A stretch of DNA of 64,000 nt from Aspidiotus rigidus. Taxonomy: Eukaryota; Arthropoda; Insecta; Hemiptera; Diaspididae. Below the pieces are notes generated by a model that saw only the letters and a list, made by a program, of their open reading frames with translations, was not told the DNA's origin and did no database searches. This document shows positions 21,280 to 33,532 of the stretch, in pieces. Location: positions 3,828,001 through 3,892,000 of the forward strand of contig JAVHKY010000008.1 in the NCBI GenBank assembly GCA_035079385.1. The letters are read 5' to 3'. Each line of letters starts with the position of its first letter. The stretch's first letter is position 1. A program made the position numbers and the translations under genes.

Positions 21280-21580
21280 TCATGATTTTTGGTTGGTGAG
21301 AAGAATTCATGTGAAAGCCGTAGTCCTGTACCAGAAGTTATTTTTGCAGATGAAACTTCTAACTTATCCTCGTTGATGTAAACCAGTAGAAGTGGTAATA
21401 CGTCAACCCAATAACCCTGTGATAAGTCACTGCATTATCGTTGAGCTAGCTAAGAACCCTCTCTATACGGCCATCTGCCGGCAAATGGTATGAGATTGTT
21501 TTAGATATGAAGTGAGTCAAGGATATTGATGAGTTTTTTCAAGAATCCTGCTTCAAACTGACGTCCTGTTGCATGCAGGT
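21280..21580 (-). pseudogene. Gypsy-type integrase remnant
   Basis: A minus frame with three stops reads RQFEAGFLKKLINIL, PFAGRWPYREGS, GYWVDVLPLLLVYINED, KLEVSSAKITSGTGLRLSHE and FFS. This follows the integrase core of Gypsy LTR elements (D-x-G-x-Q-F-E.., A-Y-H-P.., W...L-P-L-V-L.., Y-G-x-x-L-R-L-P-x-E-F). The second and third acidic positions are damaged. No LTRs or other Gypsy genes are seen nearby; sequence upstream to 21860 may be earlier integrase but is out of frame. Confidence 0.6.
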
Positions 21581-21599
21581 TTGTCCATATAGAGCGAAG

Positions 21600-23560
21600 A
21601 GAGAGATGAAGGCGAAAGAGTGCCCGCCCGTCTGTAATTTTATCTCCGAGAAATACGCCTCTTTTTCGAATTCTGATGTGTCAATTTTTGCCTCCAGCAC
21701 CAATTCGTGGTTACTTTTCGGCCGGACAAATCTTTTAGCCACCATTTAAGCGAAAGTGCAAGCACCTCAAAGTGTGCGTAGGATTGTCCAATGTATTGAA
21801 TACAATTTGACAACACTGTGCGATTATTTTCTGTAAAAGAGAGTGATATAAGTCTCACGTGATTTCAAAGTCTATAGAATTCGGCGAGGTTTGCAGAGGT
21901 AGATTTCAGAAACTGTTGCAGCTTTGCATCGATTTCTAAAATCACTTTTGTGCTTGGGAGCTTGGGACTGCATAGTTGTTTAGTAGTGTGTCGAGATATA
22001 TGCTTTTAATCCTCTAACAAGACAAAATATCAGATGTGTACTGAGATATATAATTAAACTCGAGCTGTCAACGCGGAGGTACCTTAGGCCTATTTGCTTT
22101 GGTGGAAAAGGTGTACGGTGGATAATTATAATGAAGAATCGAGCCCGCTTTTGGCTGCGCGTTCCCAACTAATAGAATTCACATTCATAGATGACTTGCG
22201 TGCGTCAAAAGTGCGAGTGGTTTGCACTTGCCATTGGAAATCCGATGAAGGACTGCCCCAATGTATCGAATAGATTAGCGCATTAAATACTGATGTCTTT
22301 TCGAAGGTGGGTCAATAATACGCAGGAAGTCAGTATACCTTCTTGAAGTACTCAGCATCGCTTGTTTCCATTTTTCTTTTGTTTCAAAGAGCATTTGTAG
22401 ATCTGTGTTCAGAGAGTCATGGAAGTGGGACTACTGAGAGATGAGAGGCTCATGCACATATTACGGTAGATATTACTTCAGATTTATGCCTCTCATCCCT
22501 CCACCTTTTCCCTGTTTTGATTGTCACAAAAAGTAGAATACTATTTTTATGTTTATAAGCGTGGGCTTTATGGATCCACTCTGTTGTACGCTGAAATCTC
22601 GTGTAGGCTTGTCCGTCTCTTATCTTACATACAAATACGCTTTGTATCAGAAGCAACAGGCGCGTACTGAATTGACAGGTCAAGTCATTTTTTATGAGGA
22701 CATTAATTTCAGTTTTAGTTGATGTGGTCAAATTTTGAATTCAATTAAAATAGTCTATACTTGCAAAATATTACCTAACGAAGTACCAGAGTATATCAAG
22801 TACATCAGCATCATCCTTTGGCCCACGTAAATGATCGAGTAAGTACGGTCAGATCAACCAATTTTTTAATGGCATGCCACCTCCCTTATTAGAACCTATT
22901 CAATGAGATATAGGCCTGTTTATAGCAATATCAAAACATTTCGTAAGGTGTTAATTGAAAACATCAGACTTGGTAAAAGTATCATATCGGATCCATTCCT
23001 ATTTTGATCTATGTCTCAGAAACAGTGTTTGTATTGAACCGTTTGCAGAAATCCATTTCTACACCTTCTAAAAACATCCCGTGAGCTCCTTACTTCGTCT
23101 TTTGACTCTTGCATTACAGTTGTGAAAATTTCGCGTTCATTTCTTCGTGTTCATTGCAAGTCCCTTTTTTCAAGTCTGCGCAAAAATTCTTTCTCAGTCA
23201 GGTGTATTTTCTTCATTAGCCTTCGATCGATCACATTAAAGTGTGTTCTCTTTCCGGCTTCGTGCTTTTGTCCCGAGAAAAGTACTCAAGTTCTATTCTT
23301 TGCCCCGAATGATGAAACATGACAAAGTGCTCCTGATACCAATTCAATTTGAAAATACCATCCGTTTACACCACCATCAAGAAATTACGTGCCATGGTGA
23401 GCAACCACACAATCAATGCAGCTAACTTCAAATCTTGGTTGTCAGTTTTCGTGAACCTGACATGCACGGAGTGAGACAAGACGCAAAGGGAACATCAGGA
23501 TCATAGAAATGCTTGTGTGACTTTTACACGGTTGGTGAGTTACACAAATGATTTTAAAAT
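21600..23560. other. No gene recognised; possible Gypsy debris at its left side
   Basis: The minus frames at 21539-21858, 21980-22168 and 22450-22731 show no motif I can name. CHWQCK-like or polymerase motifs were looked for and not found. Confidence 0.3.
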
Positions 23561-23566
23561 GAAATT

Positions 23567-24240
23567 TTATAATGTCAAGATGGAATTAGACTTAGATCTC
23601 AGAAACTGTTGTAAGTTTTTCATCAAATGTAGTCGTTTTAGATAAATTATTGTGGAAAGAGATGTTTCAGCTGGTTCTGCACACAGACTAAGTCTGGAGC
23701 CCGTTCTTAATGTTTCAGTTAGGCCAACAAATTGTAGAGAAATAGTTTGGATAAAGTCGAGGAACGATGAAGCTGCACTGGCTAGATTATAGATAGGGGT
23801 ACTGTGATACAACTGAGATCGAGTGAGACTTTGTGTAAATTTAGTAGTAATTTTCGATCGCATCCCATTCGGGGATGGGAGAGGTATTCCAGGAAATTGA
23901 TTAAACGCAGAAATACTGAAGGTAGACATACTGAGAACAAGTCTTAGCTTTTAATGATTTGGGATGTGGATTCCATGAAAGTTTTTGGCCAAATAAAAGT
24001 TCTGGAAATTTGACTAAATCGGTAGTTCTGATTTGAAAATTTTGAAGGAGCAAGGCAGGAATAGAGGGCGTGTTCTTCTCTGAAGGAAAATAGGTAAGTT
24101 TGTTTTCTTTGGTGAAAATTGGAATCCTCTTTCGAATGTCATGAAGGGCTTCCTGTAGAAGCATGTAGACTCTACTCGGTATGTGTGAGCGAAGCGAGAG
24201 ACTGTAGACGTCAGCAAACAGTCTTATTTCGTTTGTTTCT
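23567..24240 (-). pseudogene. I-like reverse transcriptase fragment (palm end and thumb)
   Basis: On minus: FSPKKT..PIFLQRRTRPLFLP (24150-24040), LLFGQKLSWNPHPKSLKAKT (from about 24000), then SQLYHSTPIYNLASAASS (23820), and SLCAEPAETSLSTI (23690). These are the segments after the F/YADD box in I-like elements, equal in order to 26300-25789. Frames change once, and the RT catalytic box and RNase H are absent. Confidence 0.7.
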
Positions 24241-24425
24241 TATCTCGTATGGGTCACAAATGCATTCTGCTATTGAAAATGTATTCGCGACGCGAAATTC
24301 CGCGGGTTTCGTCATTTTGATGTCACTCACAGAACGCGCTATGAGCATTTCTTACGGATAGTGGCTGTTTTCGGTTATTGAACCAAACAAAGGCTTTGTA
24401 AGAGTGATTCAAAGTCGTGAAAGCT

Positions 24426-24553
24426 AAACCCGGATCCAGGGGAGAAAATCAAGAGACTCATGGCCCCTGGCACCCACCGCACCAACACATCCGCCGTAAT
24501 TTTATAATTTTGGCCCCTCAAGACAAACCTTTTAGGTCCGAGATCCGGGTTCT
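24426..24553. mobile_element. Short GGATCC-ended element, degenerate
   Basis: The ends AACCCGGATCCAGGGG and GAGATCCGGGTT are inverted. They recall the CAGGCGCGGATCCAGG ends at 59723. No convincing target duplication. It abuts the 3' poly(A) end of the long I-like copy. Confidence 0.35.
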
Positions 24554-24574
24554 TAGAAACATTCTCTGTTATAT

Positions 24575-27480
24575 TTTTTTTTTATTTTTTATTTTAACGA
24601 GCATTTAAGCTACACAACCGGGCTATTAGCTCGACGAATATTACATAGTAGTATAGGTATAATTTACATCTTGGCATGATGAGTAAGGGATGAATATGGT
24701 GATGGTAATAGTGTGCGAATTATTACTTTTATATGTGTATAATATATACGTATTTATTGATATTATAAATTTTTTTTTTTTTTTTATATGAAGGAGTAAA
24801 ATTGGGTGAGGCGTATGTATTGGAGGGAGGAGGTTATTGTGTCTGAATTATTTATTAATGCTTGAGAGTGGGAGGAGGGTACATTTAGGGAAGAGCGGAG
24901 AGGTGCGAGTAGTGGGCAGGAAAAGAAGTGTTTGACTGTTAAAGTCTCTTCTTCGCAGTAAGGACAGGATGGGGGAGCTAGAAGATCGGGGTTGATGAGG
25001 TAGGAATGTGTGATACGAGTATGACCAATTCTTAGACGAGTGAGAACAACCTCTTCACGTCTAGTATTTCTTAAAGAGGAGGACCAGGGTACGGGAGTTC
25101 GTTTAATACTGTGAAGTTTGTTAGTCGTTTGGTTTTTCCAGAATGTTTTCCATTTTTGAAGGACGAGAAGACGGTAGTGGTTTTTGTAATCGGAGACAGG
25201 TAAACGGGTGTAATCGGTTATTTTAGTTAAGGAAGTGGCGTTTTTGGCGGCTCTGTCGACTGCATCATGTTCTGGAAGATTGATATGACCAGGGATCCAT
25301 ATGAATGTGATTTGGGTGTTGATTAACTTAAGGATAAGTAGTGTGAGGTGAATACGTTAAATAAGGGGGTGAGTGCTATACGTGTCTGGTATGGAGTGTA
25401 AAGAAGAAAGTGAGTCAGTGAGGAGAAGGAATTTGCCATTTGGAGGGTGTTGGGAGAGATGAGAAAGGCAGGAGAATATAGCCATCAGTTCAGCTGTGAA
25501 TATGGATGCAGTGTTGCGTATACGGTGAGAAGTAAGGCATCCATTTATGGAATAAGCGTAAGCAGTCTTATTCAATTTTTCAGATCCGTCTGAAAGGCAA
25601 ATTGTGTAATCCGGATATTCTGGATGGTTTCGATAATCATGTTGTTGTTAGATTTAGGGAATTGTATGAGGTCAAGACGTATGTTTGGTTCAGGGAGCGT
25701 CCAAGGTGGGGAGGTAATGTAAATGGGTTGCAAAGGATTTGCTTGAAATAGCTTATTGAGGGAGTGATTGAATTGGAGAAGGATATGTTTATTGTGAGTC
25801 GAAAAGGGTTGAGTGAGTGTTTTGTAGAAAGATTGAGTTATATATAGGAAGATCAGGGAATTGGGAGACAGAGGATAAGAAATAAGAAGTTAGGATGAGT
25901 CTACGAAAGGAGAGTGGAGGTTCAGCGGCTTCTGCACATAAACTAAGTTTGGGGCTTGTGCGGTAGGCACCTAAGGCCATTCTCAAGGAGGAGGTTTGAA
26001 TGGTATCAAGTAACAAGAGAACAGATTTGTTGGCTAAATTGTATGTCGGTGCCCCGTAATCTAATATAGATCGAATAAGACTTTTGTAGAGTTGTAGTAG
26101 TAATTTTCTGGAGCATCCTTTAGAGGGGTGTGATACGAATTTAATGACGTTTAACGCACGTATACATTTTGCTTTTAAATATTTGATATGGGGGGTCCAG
26201 GAAAGTTTCTGATCAAAATGGAGGCCGAGAAGTTTAGCAGAATCGCGGAATGGAATTACGAAATTTTGTAGGAAAAGAGGTTGAAAGTAGGGTATAGGGC
26301 GTCTTTTTTTAAAAATAACCTAACCTAACCGTTTTAGAAGTAGAAAATTTGAAGCCATTTTTTGATGTCCATGCAGTGATTAGATTTAGTGTTTCCTGTA
26401 GAAGTCTGTGGGCTCGTTGAGGGTTTGCAGAACAGATGGAAATGGTGAAGTCGTCAGCAAAAAGACGTTGCGTAAGGGGAGGGTTAACAAGTTTTGTAAT
26501 GTCGTTGATGGCTATGAGGAAGAGTAGGACACTAAATACTTCTCCCTGGGGCACACCATTTTTTACAGGGAGAGGGGGAGAGGTTATATTTTGAATTCAT
26601 ACTATTAATGTTCTGTCATGAAGGAAACTCTCGAGTATGTTAGGGAGATTGCCTCGGAGGCCAATTTCGTGTAATTTGTTTGCGATGAGGTGTCTCCAAA
26701 CCCGGGGGAAGGCTTCTTGGAGATCAAAAAAGATGGAGTAAAAACAGGATTTTTGAAGTGTAGAGTTATTAATTTGTGATTGAAGATCAAATAGAGATTG
26801 GGTGGTGTTTCGCCCTTTTCTAAAGCCGTATTGGAAGGGTGGGAGAAGATTATTTGATTCTAGATACCAAAGAAGTCTTTTGTTGAGTACTTTTTGGAAT
26901 AGTTTGCCGAGGACACTAGATAATGCTATGGGGCGGTATGATGCCGGAAGGAGGGGGTCTGAGCCGGGTTTCAGGATGGAAAGGATGATGACTGTTTTCC
27001 AAAAATGTGGTTAGGTATTATGAGCAAAGATAGAGTTGAAAAGGGAAAGGAGATAAGAAAGTGAGTTAGGATGAAGGTTTTTTAGCATGGCAGCGTGTAT
27101 GTTGTCCAGTCCGGGAGAGGCGGTTTTTAGATTTTTGTTGATGGTGGTTTCAAGTTCATTTTCGGGTATGGGGAGGTTGTAATTCTCTGTTATAGGACGC
27201 TGTAAATTCAATGATTTAAGGGTATATTTATATGATACGCGTGCGTGCGTGTATTGCAATTGAAGATTTTATTTTCTGAGAAGTATCTTCTAACGATAAG
27301 TTATTATTTTGCTTAAGAAAAGCTGTGCGCCGGCAGAGTTTTATAGTTCTAATCGATGAATCCAGGTGATTTTCGGTGTTTTGTAATGTGTATTGATGTT
27401 CGCAAAAGAGTGAGATAATATTTGAATCGTTAATTCTTTGCTTGAGAAAGTATTTTAGAACCCGATAAGTTGTCAATACA
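24575..27480 (-). pseudogene. Longest I-like non-LTR retrotransposon copy, 5'-truncated
   Basis: Minus-strand domains occur in proper order. RT start NLPIPENELETTINK..SPGLDNIHAAMLKNLHP (27150-27060). Motif A region FFDLQEAFPRVWRHLIANKL (near 26710). PQG-E-VFSVLLFLIAINDI (26554) and the catalytic box LFADDFTISI (near 26450). NGFKFSTSKT; LGLHFDQKLSWTPHIKYLKA; LDYGAPTYNLANKS; LRMALGAYRTSPKLSLCAEA (near 25960). RNase H ASIFTAELMAIFSCL and FLLLTDSLSSLHS (25530-25400). RREEVVLTRLRIGHTRITHS and the zinc-knuckle tail CPYCEEETLTVKHFFSCP (near 24960). The 3' end is GCTCGTTAAAATAAAA with a poly(A)-like tail (24575-24600). Several stops and frame changes kill it, and the AP endonuclease half is missing. 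Other copies in the window share the tail. Confidence 0.85.
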
Positions 27481-28607
27481 GTTTCTCAAAAAATCTTGAC
27501 ATCATTTTACAGTACGGTAGACGCGATAAATACAGATAGTATTTATTCATAGACTCATAGTAATCTAAACTGTATACCCAATTTTTTGATTTTTTATTTT
27601 AAGGATTTGGACCATTCGGCCACGTTTGGAGTACGAGTATTCAGGTCAGTTGAAAGTACCCAACGCGTCATTTGAAGACACAGATTACATCCCATAAAGA
27701 CCATCTATTTCGCATCGATTCCATCACTCTCTATCGAACTTGAAATTTCATTTTCGTTCAGCTATAAGTTATGTTATATACACTAAAACTAGAAATCATA
27801 TTTTTTGAGAAGCTGCAGGTCTCGTAAATAACTTGTATGCCACGAAAACGAATAATTTGCACGGTCCAACAATTAAAGTGGAGTGAAAAAGACGAAAGGC
27901 GGCAATCGCATAATAGTAATTGTACAGCGAGTATATTGTAGCCATTTTGGGACGAACAAATGGTTGAGAAGAAATGAAAATTAAAGGCGGAGTCAAAAGT
28001 AGTATGTTTAACGATTGGCGCGCCATGCATTTTAGCACCTCGATGGTTTCGAGTCGGAACGGGCTCGTAATTATCATCGTCGCTTACCGGCAGCCGAATC
28101 TAGCAGGTAAACTAGACGAAATTCTACCTTGAGCAGTGTTCCTACGAACAGAGACCTCGTAAGACGGAACAATGAATTGATGATTCCGTATTGCGTCTCC
28201 TCACTAAAAAATAACACGCTCGATTGGGCTACCATGAAGGCGTTCTTATGCTCGTGTGTGTCGACCTTTTCGCGTGTATTTATCTTTACCTAAACCTTTT
28301 TTTACACGTGATTCATCGTAAAGGTCCCCCGCATTCGAGTGACAAATATTCATCAAAGATTTCGGTCTCAGCGTATTTGTTTTTCTTCCATCATCGCGTT
28401 GGAAATGAAGTAATTCTCTTCCTCGAAGTGTCGTTTATCGCGATCAAGATTCAGGTCCCAATATATCGCGGTGCTTTTGTGTAAAAGTTCGTATCCTGTA
28501 TAAGAAATAAATAATTATTGTGCATTCTATCGCGGTCCGGTTTTCAATTTGTTGTAAAAGTGGCACCCGTTACAGGGTTACCGGTACATAAATTTACTAA
28601 TCTGAAA
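27481..28607. other. Upstream region of the eh1-motif gene
   Basis: From about 28080 the sequence becomes richer in CpG and lacks repeat words, consistent with a promoter and 5' leader. The only in-frame ATG for the exon at 28608 is the one chosen. Two overlapping minus frames at 27758-28077 show no motif. Confidence 0.35.
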
Positions 28608-28788
28608 ATGGATTTAACTACTCGAAGAACACCAGGTAGTACGGATATGTTCGACGGCACGGAGTTGAGCGACACAACGTCAACGAATCATCACCACAGT
28701 TCGAGTAAAGGTAGAAGCTTTTCAATTCGAAGTATCATGGATGTGGAGGACGACCAGCATCCGGAGTCAACGAATAATAATTCAATTG
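28608..28788 (+). CDS. First coding exon of a putative eh1-motif transcription factor
   Basis: ATG at 28608 has A at -3 and G at +4. The frame encodes 60 residues plus one base and ends at a textbook donor TTG|GTAAGT (28788/28789). Visible features: an S/T/D/E-rich start (RRTPGSTDMFDGTELSDTTS), a histidine/serine run, then RSFSIRSIMDVEDD. F-S-I-R-S-I-M (residues 38-44) fits the engrailed-homology eh1 pattern F-x-I-x-x-I-L that recruits the Groucho co-repressor, found near the N terminus of many homeodomain and some forkhead proteins. Later exons with a DNA-binding domain are not in the 35 kb to the right that I could recognise. The nature of the gene is inferred from one short motif. A secreted or enzymatic protein is unlikely: there is no hydrophobic segment. 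Confidence 0.5.
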
Positions 28789-30039
28789 GTAAGTCACAAA
28801 CTATATACTCTGCATTGAGAAAGGTATACATCACAGATTATTTCAAATAAGTCCATTCATATTCAAAGGCCATAAGAAAGCCTTGAGCATTTCTCGTGTG
28901 ACTTTGGTGGCCAGTTTATTGAGAGCGTTATACATTTTGCACATCGAAAAAGAAGAAACGAACGCAAGAATTGAAAACTTTGCTATAAAGGGGACATCAC
29001 TATATATAAAGCAAAAAAATGCAAATAACCATACTGAGAAATTAAGACTAGAACGATAATTACACACTAATTTATTAAAGATAACGGACGAATTTCCTTT
29101 ACCAAACGCTAATTACAGTTGTCGAACAAATGAGAGATGCAGTAAAAAAAATCCAAGTCGAGCCTCACATTCCTATCACATAGTCACACAACCTTGTTTT
29201 CAAGATATAGAAGGACACGTGCACCACGATGATCAAAACACTGTCCTTGATCTTAGGTACTAAAAGATTCTCACGCTCCATTGGATCTTTTCAAATATTC
29301 AATAGTCACCGTTTTCCTCCTTTTCATAGCGCTACAGTTGTCCCTAAAGCGAGTATAGTTAGTGTCGTAGGAATTTAACAGAATGTTTCCCAGTTATGGT
29401 TCTTGAACCAGTCGATTCAAAAATCGTCCAATCTCGAAGGACAATCATTGTCTTATGATCGTGTCCCAGTATACAAATATTTTATATATTTGGATGAGAC
29501 TGAAACCAAAAAGAGGCAATGTTCATACACTGAAACATAGCGTGGTCGGTTTTTGTCTAGCGTTTTCTTCTATTCCCGACGGAGAAAATTCTGGCCTCAA
29601 GTCCTTTCGTAGTTACCGGGGAAAAAGCCCTCTGCTACGTGTCCAGCCCTCGTATCAACCAATCAGAACATTCCATTTGTCAAGAGTCCGTTTGTAGCTC
29701 TGAAACTTGGGTTACTTGTACACGTGAATATCTTATGATAGTGCGTGAAATATATAATTGTTATTAAAAAAAAAAACTTGGAGCACTAGCATCCACCAAA
29801 TAGAACGCTCCATTTCTCAGGAGCTCAATTATCTTTTCTCCCGATAAAAATATTTCGATGTTAAGTTGGATTCCGAGCAAACCAGAGACAAATTTCAATT
29901 TATTTTTTTGAATTATAGCACTGTGACGTAATAAACCAGCTCCAATTCCGCACCTTGATCAACCTCGATCTTCTAAGCCTTTCTCACAGAATATAGGTAT
30001 ACGGGACAAACAGCGTCGGTAGTGAGAAGACGTCGTGAA
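28789..30039. other. Probable intron; no gene recognised
   Basis: It follows the donor at 28788. It is AT-rich and has no motif-bearing frame; the plus frame at 29455-29697 shows nothing recognisable. Confidence 0.35.
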
Positions 30040-30260
30040 ATTGGCGGGTCTATAGCCTCTTAAAGTTTGAGAATAATATCGATTCCAGTGTTGGAGGAAA
30101 CTAAATTAATGCATACGCAACCCGCATCCACTCCACCATAAAGGAAGGGTGGCGCTGCACGTACGACAAGAGCGATGTCATTCATGAATATCTCCGCCAG
30201 TATCGGTGACAGCGGTGATTTCATCGCTAATCTTATTTCCAATGGCTGTAGAACTTGTTA
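30040..30260 (-). pseudogene. Penelope-like reverse transcriptase fragment
   Basis: On minus EIRLAMKSPLSPILAEIFMN is the Penelope-type block G-L-x-M-G-S-P-L-S-P-x-L-A-E-I-F-M. It is followed by FLYGGVDAGCVCI, in which the expected Y-V-D-D box has become Y-G-G-V-D-A. The frame stops soon after. A word TTTAGTGCTCTACTACACC at 30520-30538 resembles the ATTAGTGCTCTACTTACACC of the hammerhead-bearing ends at 5050 and 47540, tying this fragment to that family. Confidence 0.65.
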
Positions 30261-30580
30261 TTGAATCGGCAGTACAGTTCTGGCCCACGATCTCCAGCTC
30301 TTGGTAGGTATCCATTCTGTGCAATGTACGTCTCCACTTTCTGTATATATAGTCGTCGTGTTGCCTTTGTCCGTCATGCGGTTGTTCTGTCGGATCTTCT
30401 TCTGCAGAATTTTATCTTCCTCTGCATTACTTGAGTTCTGCACATATTCTCCTTGCCGAAAGCACTCTCATAAGCCAACTAATAACGTAGAATTGTACAC
30501 TTGAGATCGTTTTTAAATTTTTAGTGCTCTACTACACCGTATGGCACTCGAAAATGAGTTCCAATGATTCTCAATTCATA

Positions 30581-32580
30581 AACTCCGTTCTTTTTTGAAT
30601 CCACAGCGCACTACTTACACATCATGACTTTCAAAAATAAGTTTCGATAATTTCCTAAACTCGTAATCTTTTCATCTGTTCAAGTGAATTTCATTCAGCT
30701 GGTGGAAATTTGTATTATTTACTAAATCCCTCTAATAGGGGGGCCGAAAAATTTCCGAGGACAAAATTTCCACTAAGCCAAAAAAAAAGGAGAGAAAAAA
30801 ATTTATATCGGTTAGTTGAAAATTAATGATTCTACAGGTTTTTGGAGATCCTCTGGGTAGAGTGGTTGCCCCCCCGTAAACACGCCAGTGATTTTTGACT
30901 TACCCCAGAGCAGTGGTCCTCAAACTCGATTTCGCGGCACGTAGTATGTTGCAAAATTATGAACCAAAATTAGGAATGAAAGAAAAGGAAAAGAAGAAAA
31001 AGAAGAAGAAAGGGAAGAAAAAAGAGGAATGAATGAGGAAAAATTAGAGTAAAATCCGATGGAGGAATAGCATGATGCATCAAGTTGTTTGAATGGGAAT
31101 AATACTCAATATGTATTTCATATTTTTGGTCAATTTATGTCACCTCCCTTTAGTTATCCTCCTTTGTCTGAACTTGATCAGACGACTGTTGGCAGTCCCT
31201 ATCCGAACAAATTAAATGGTTGCAGAACCCCTTCTTCTTCTCTGATGAAAGTGAGAGCTTTGTAGCACTGATCTAAATTCGCCACGAGCTCCTACACTCT
31301 ATATTAGGCTTTGCCTCTCATGATGCGAGCTAAAGTCGTGAACCAAAGCCAGATTTTACCACATCTTCAATCCGTTGAATGAGGTGGTCAAATTACACTC
31401 AACAGTTTGATCATCATTTGAAAACGTTTATCTCTTACACCAATAAGGGTGAGTACCTCAAACAGAGTATCAACAGCATATTGGATTTTATCATTCTTGC
31501 ACACGAATTCTTGTTATAGGCTGAACTTTATTTTCGAACATAGACCTTTGCCATATTTTCTTACCCCATGTGACGTCCTAATAATGTCGTCCGTCCACAC
31601 ATCCTTTCTTGAGGGCAGGTTTCCTGTATTATTTTGCACTCCTGCGCGCTAAAATACAGTACTGTACGACTTCAGTCTTTACGTGGGCAGTATAAATCTT
31701 TCGAATCCATAATACGTATCCCTATTCTTGTACGATGTCACATGCGTGAGCACTCAATTATATAACCTTTGTTCCCACGTTGGCCAGTATCTTGAGATTG
31801 GAGGTCAAGAATGTCAGCTTTGCCTCAGCATGATCTCACACTTCTCGGTACTTCGCAACTTTAGTTTTTGCTCGTCTGCTGTCAATTGCAACCACAGCAT
31901 CTCGCTAAATTGATACTCGTGATTTTACTAATGATCGTTCGGTAAGTTTTCTAGAAAAGTTTTTCAAAATAATCTTCTTAAATTACGCACTTCATTTTAT
32001 GCCCCACTTTTCTTCAGGTTTTAATTTACGATAAAATAAATGCGTCAACATGCTGCACAATCTACTCATTATCTCGCGCAAATTCCGTTAAACCAGGAAT
32101 TCAAATTATTACATATCTATTTCGGGATACTTTTTTTTTTTTTTTCTTTTTTTATTCTGGTGACATTGAAAAACATAACCTAAGTGTACAACGCAGTACC
32201 TACAAAAACGATAAAATTATTTGCAAAAAAAAATCCATCACGAAAAAAACAGAGTGAACACATTCGTTGATTTCGTGTTGACGTACGCTTATGTCGTTAT
32301 CGTTCTTAATAAATTCTCTCGCGTATTCTTCCGCGAGGATAATAGTAAAATACAGGATATATTCTCAGAACGAAAAAAGAAAATGAGGGAGTACACTGAT
32401 ATCCGAGTAGCAGTAGACTTTTTGAATTATCTTCTTCGTAGAAAACACGTAAAAGTGCAATATTATTTTTAAAAACATGAAAAAGTTTTGCTTTATTTTG
32501 AGAAAATGTTAAAAGTAATCCTGAACGCTTTAATCTGCGTGACGTGAGGCCTCGAAAAAAAAAAAACCTACACCAGACCA
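30581..32580. other. No gene recognised
   Basis: A/G-rich simple sequence lies at 30975-31035, and T runs at 32130-32150. Frames here lack motifs. Confidence 0.35.
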
Positions 32581-32589
32581 CATACCGTT

Positions 32590-32922
32590 TCAGGCTGTCT
32601 CTTCTAAGTTTGGGTAACTGTGGAAGACCAAGTGACTACAAAGTGCGTCAAAAAAATTTTGAATCTCACTACAAACGACCATAAATTCTGTCGACCTACC
32701 TACACTCATCAGCACATGCCCTCCTTTCCTGAAACGTATGATCCGCAAGCGTGTCCCTAACATGAAAATTGGGTATCTCAAACTTGTTGCAGTACCCCCT
32801 GCAGCTGAGGAGGAATGGCTCGAGGACGCGTGGCCGAGGCTTCTGCAATTAAAGTGCAAAATTTGTAAAATTTTTTTTTTTTTTAACCGCGAAATGATTC
32901 TTTTTTTACTCATCCGTATCAT
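32590..32922 (-). pseudogene. Possible start of a non-LTR endonuclease domain
   Basis: The minus frame contains KILQILHFNCRSLG near 32860. I/Jockey-type AP endonucleases begin with I-L-Q-x-N-x-R-S-L. The rest (SVGRSTEFMVV, ALCSHLVFHSYPNLEETA) only loosely follows the fold and the catalytic E and D are not placed. Weak. Confidence 0.3.
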
Positions 32923-33009
32923 TTTTTCCTTCGTCTTATTTTACTTTGATAATAACTCTCCGTGATTTGCTGATAAATAGATAGTAATCGAAAAATTTTT
33001 GGGTTAATT

Positions 33010-33200
33010 ATAACCGCACATCAAGAAAGAATGTTTGAACAGCAAATCTGTGAGCAGTAGAAAGGAATGAGAGAACAGTTAAAAAATGTATGAAATGGAC
33101 AGCAATGGTACACAGTAAACAGAATTGGTGGAACATTAAAAATGACCTTTTTTCAGCAGCAAAATAATATTGAAATGAACAGTCGATGCTCAACAGCGAT
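33010..33200 (-). repeat. ACAGCAAA-type irregular repeat
   Basis: GAACAGCAAATC, GAGCAGTAG, GGACAGCAATGG, TCAGCAGCAAAAT and TCAACAGCG occur every 20-30 bp. The inverse form TTTGCTGTTCA recurs at 34955-35110, so the two blocks sit on either side of the foldback in opposite orientation. Confidence 0.45.
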
Positions 33201-33532
33201 TAAATTTTTCTCACCTCAAATCACTCGGTTTTTGACACAAATATGCCCATTTCCCGAAACATCATGATAGGCAACTTCAAGAACAGTAAGATTAAGTTCT
33301 GAACTTTGAAAAGATCATTCATGCGCACGTCATAGCAAGAACACAAAAGTCTTAAAACTTGATGAAGAGGAAGGAATGACTTCCGTATTTTATACAACAT
33401 TGAACAGTTTTGGCCGGCCAATAGCGAAGAAGCTTCTATCTAGAATTATCTCAAAAAAGAAAGGGTGATGGAAAAGCTTTGACGAGTTCAAAAAATATCA
33501 GTATGGGGTTTGGAAAATTCGTATTAATCCTA

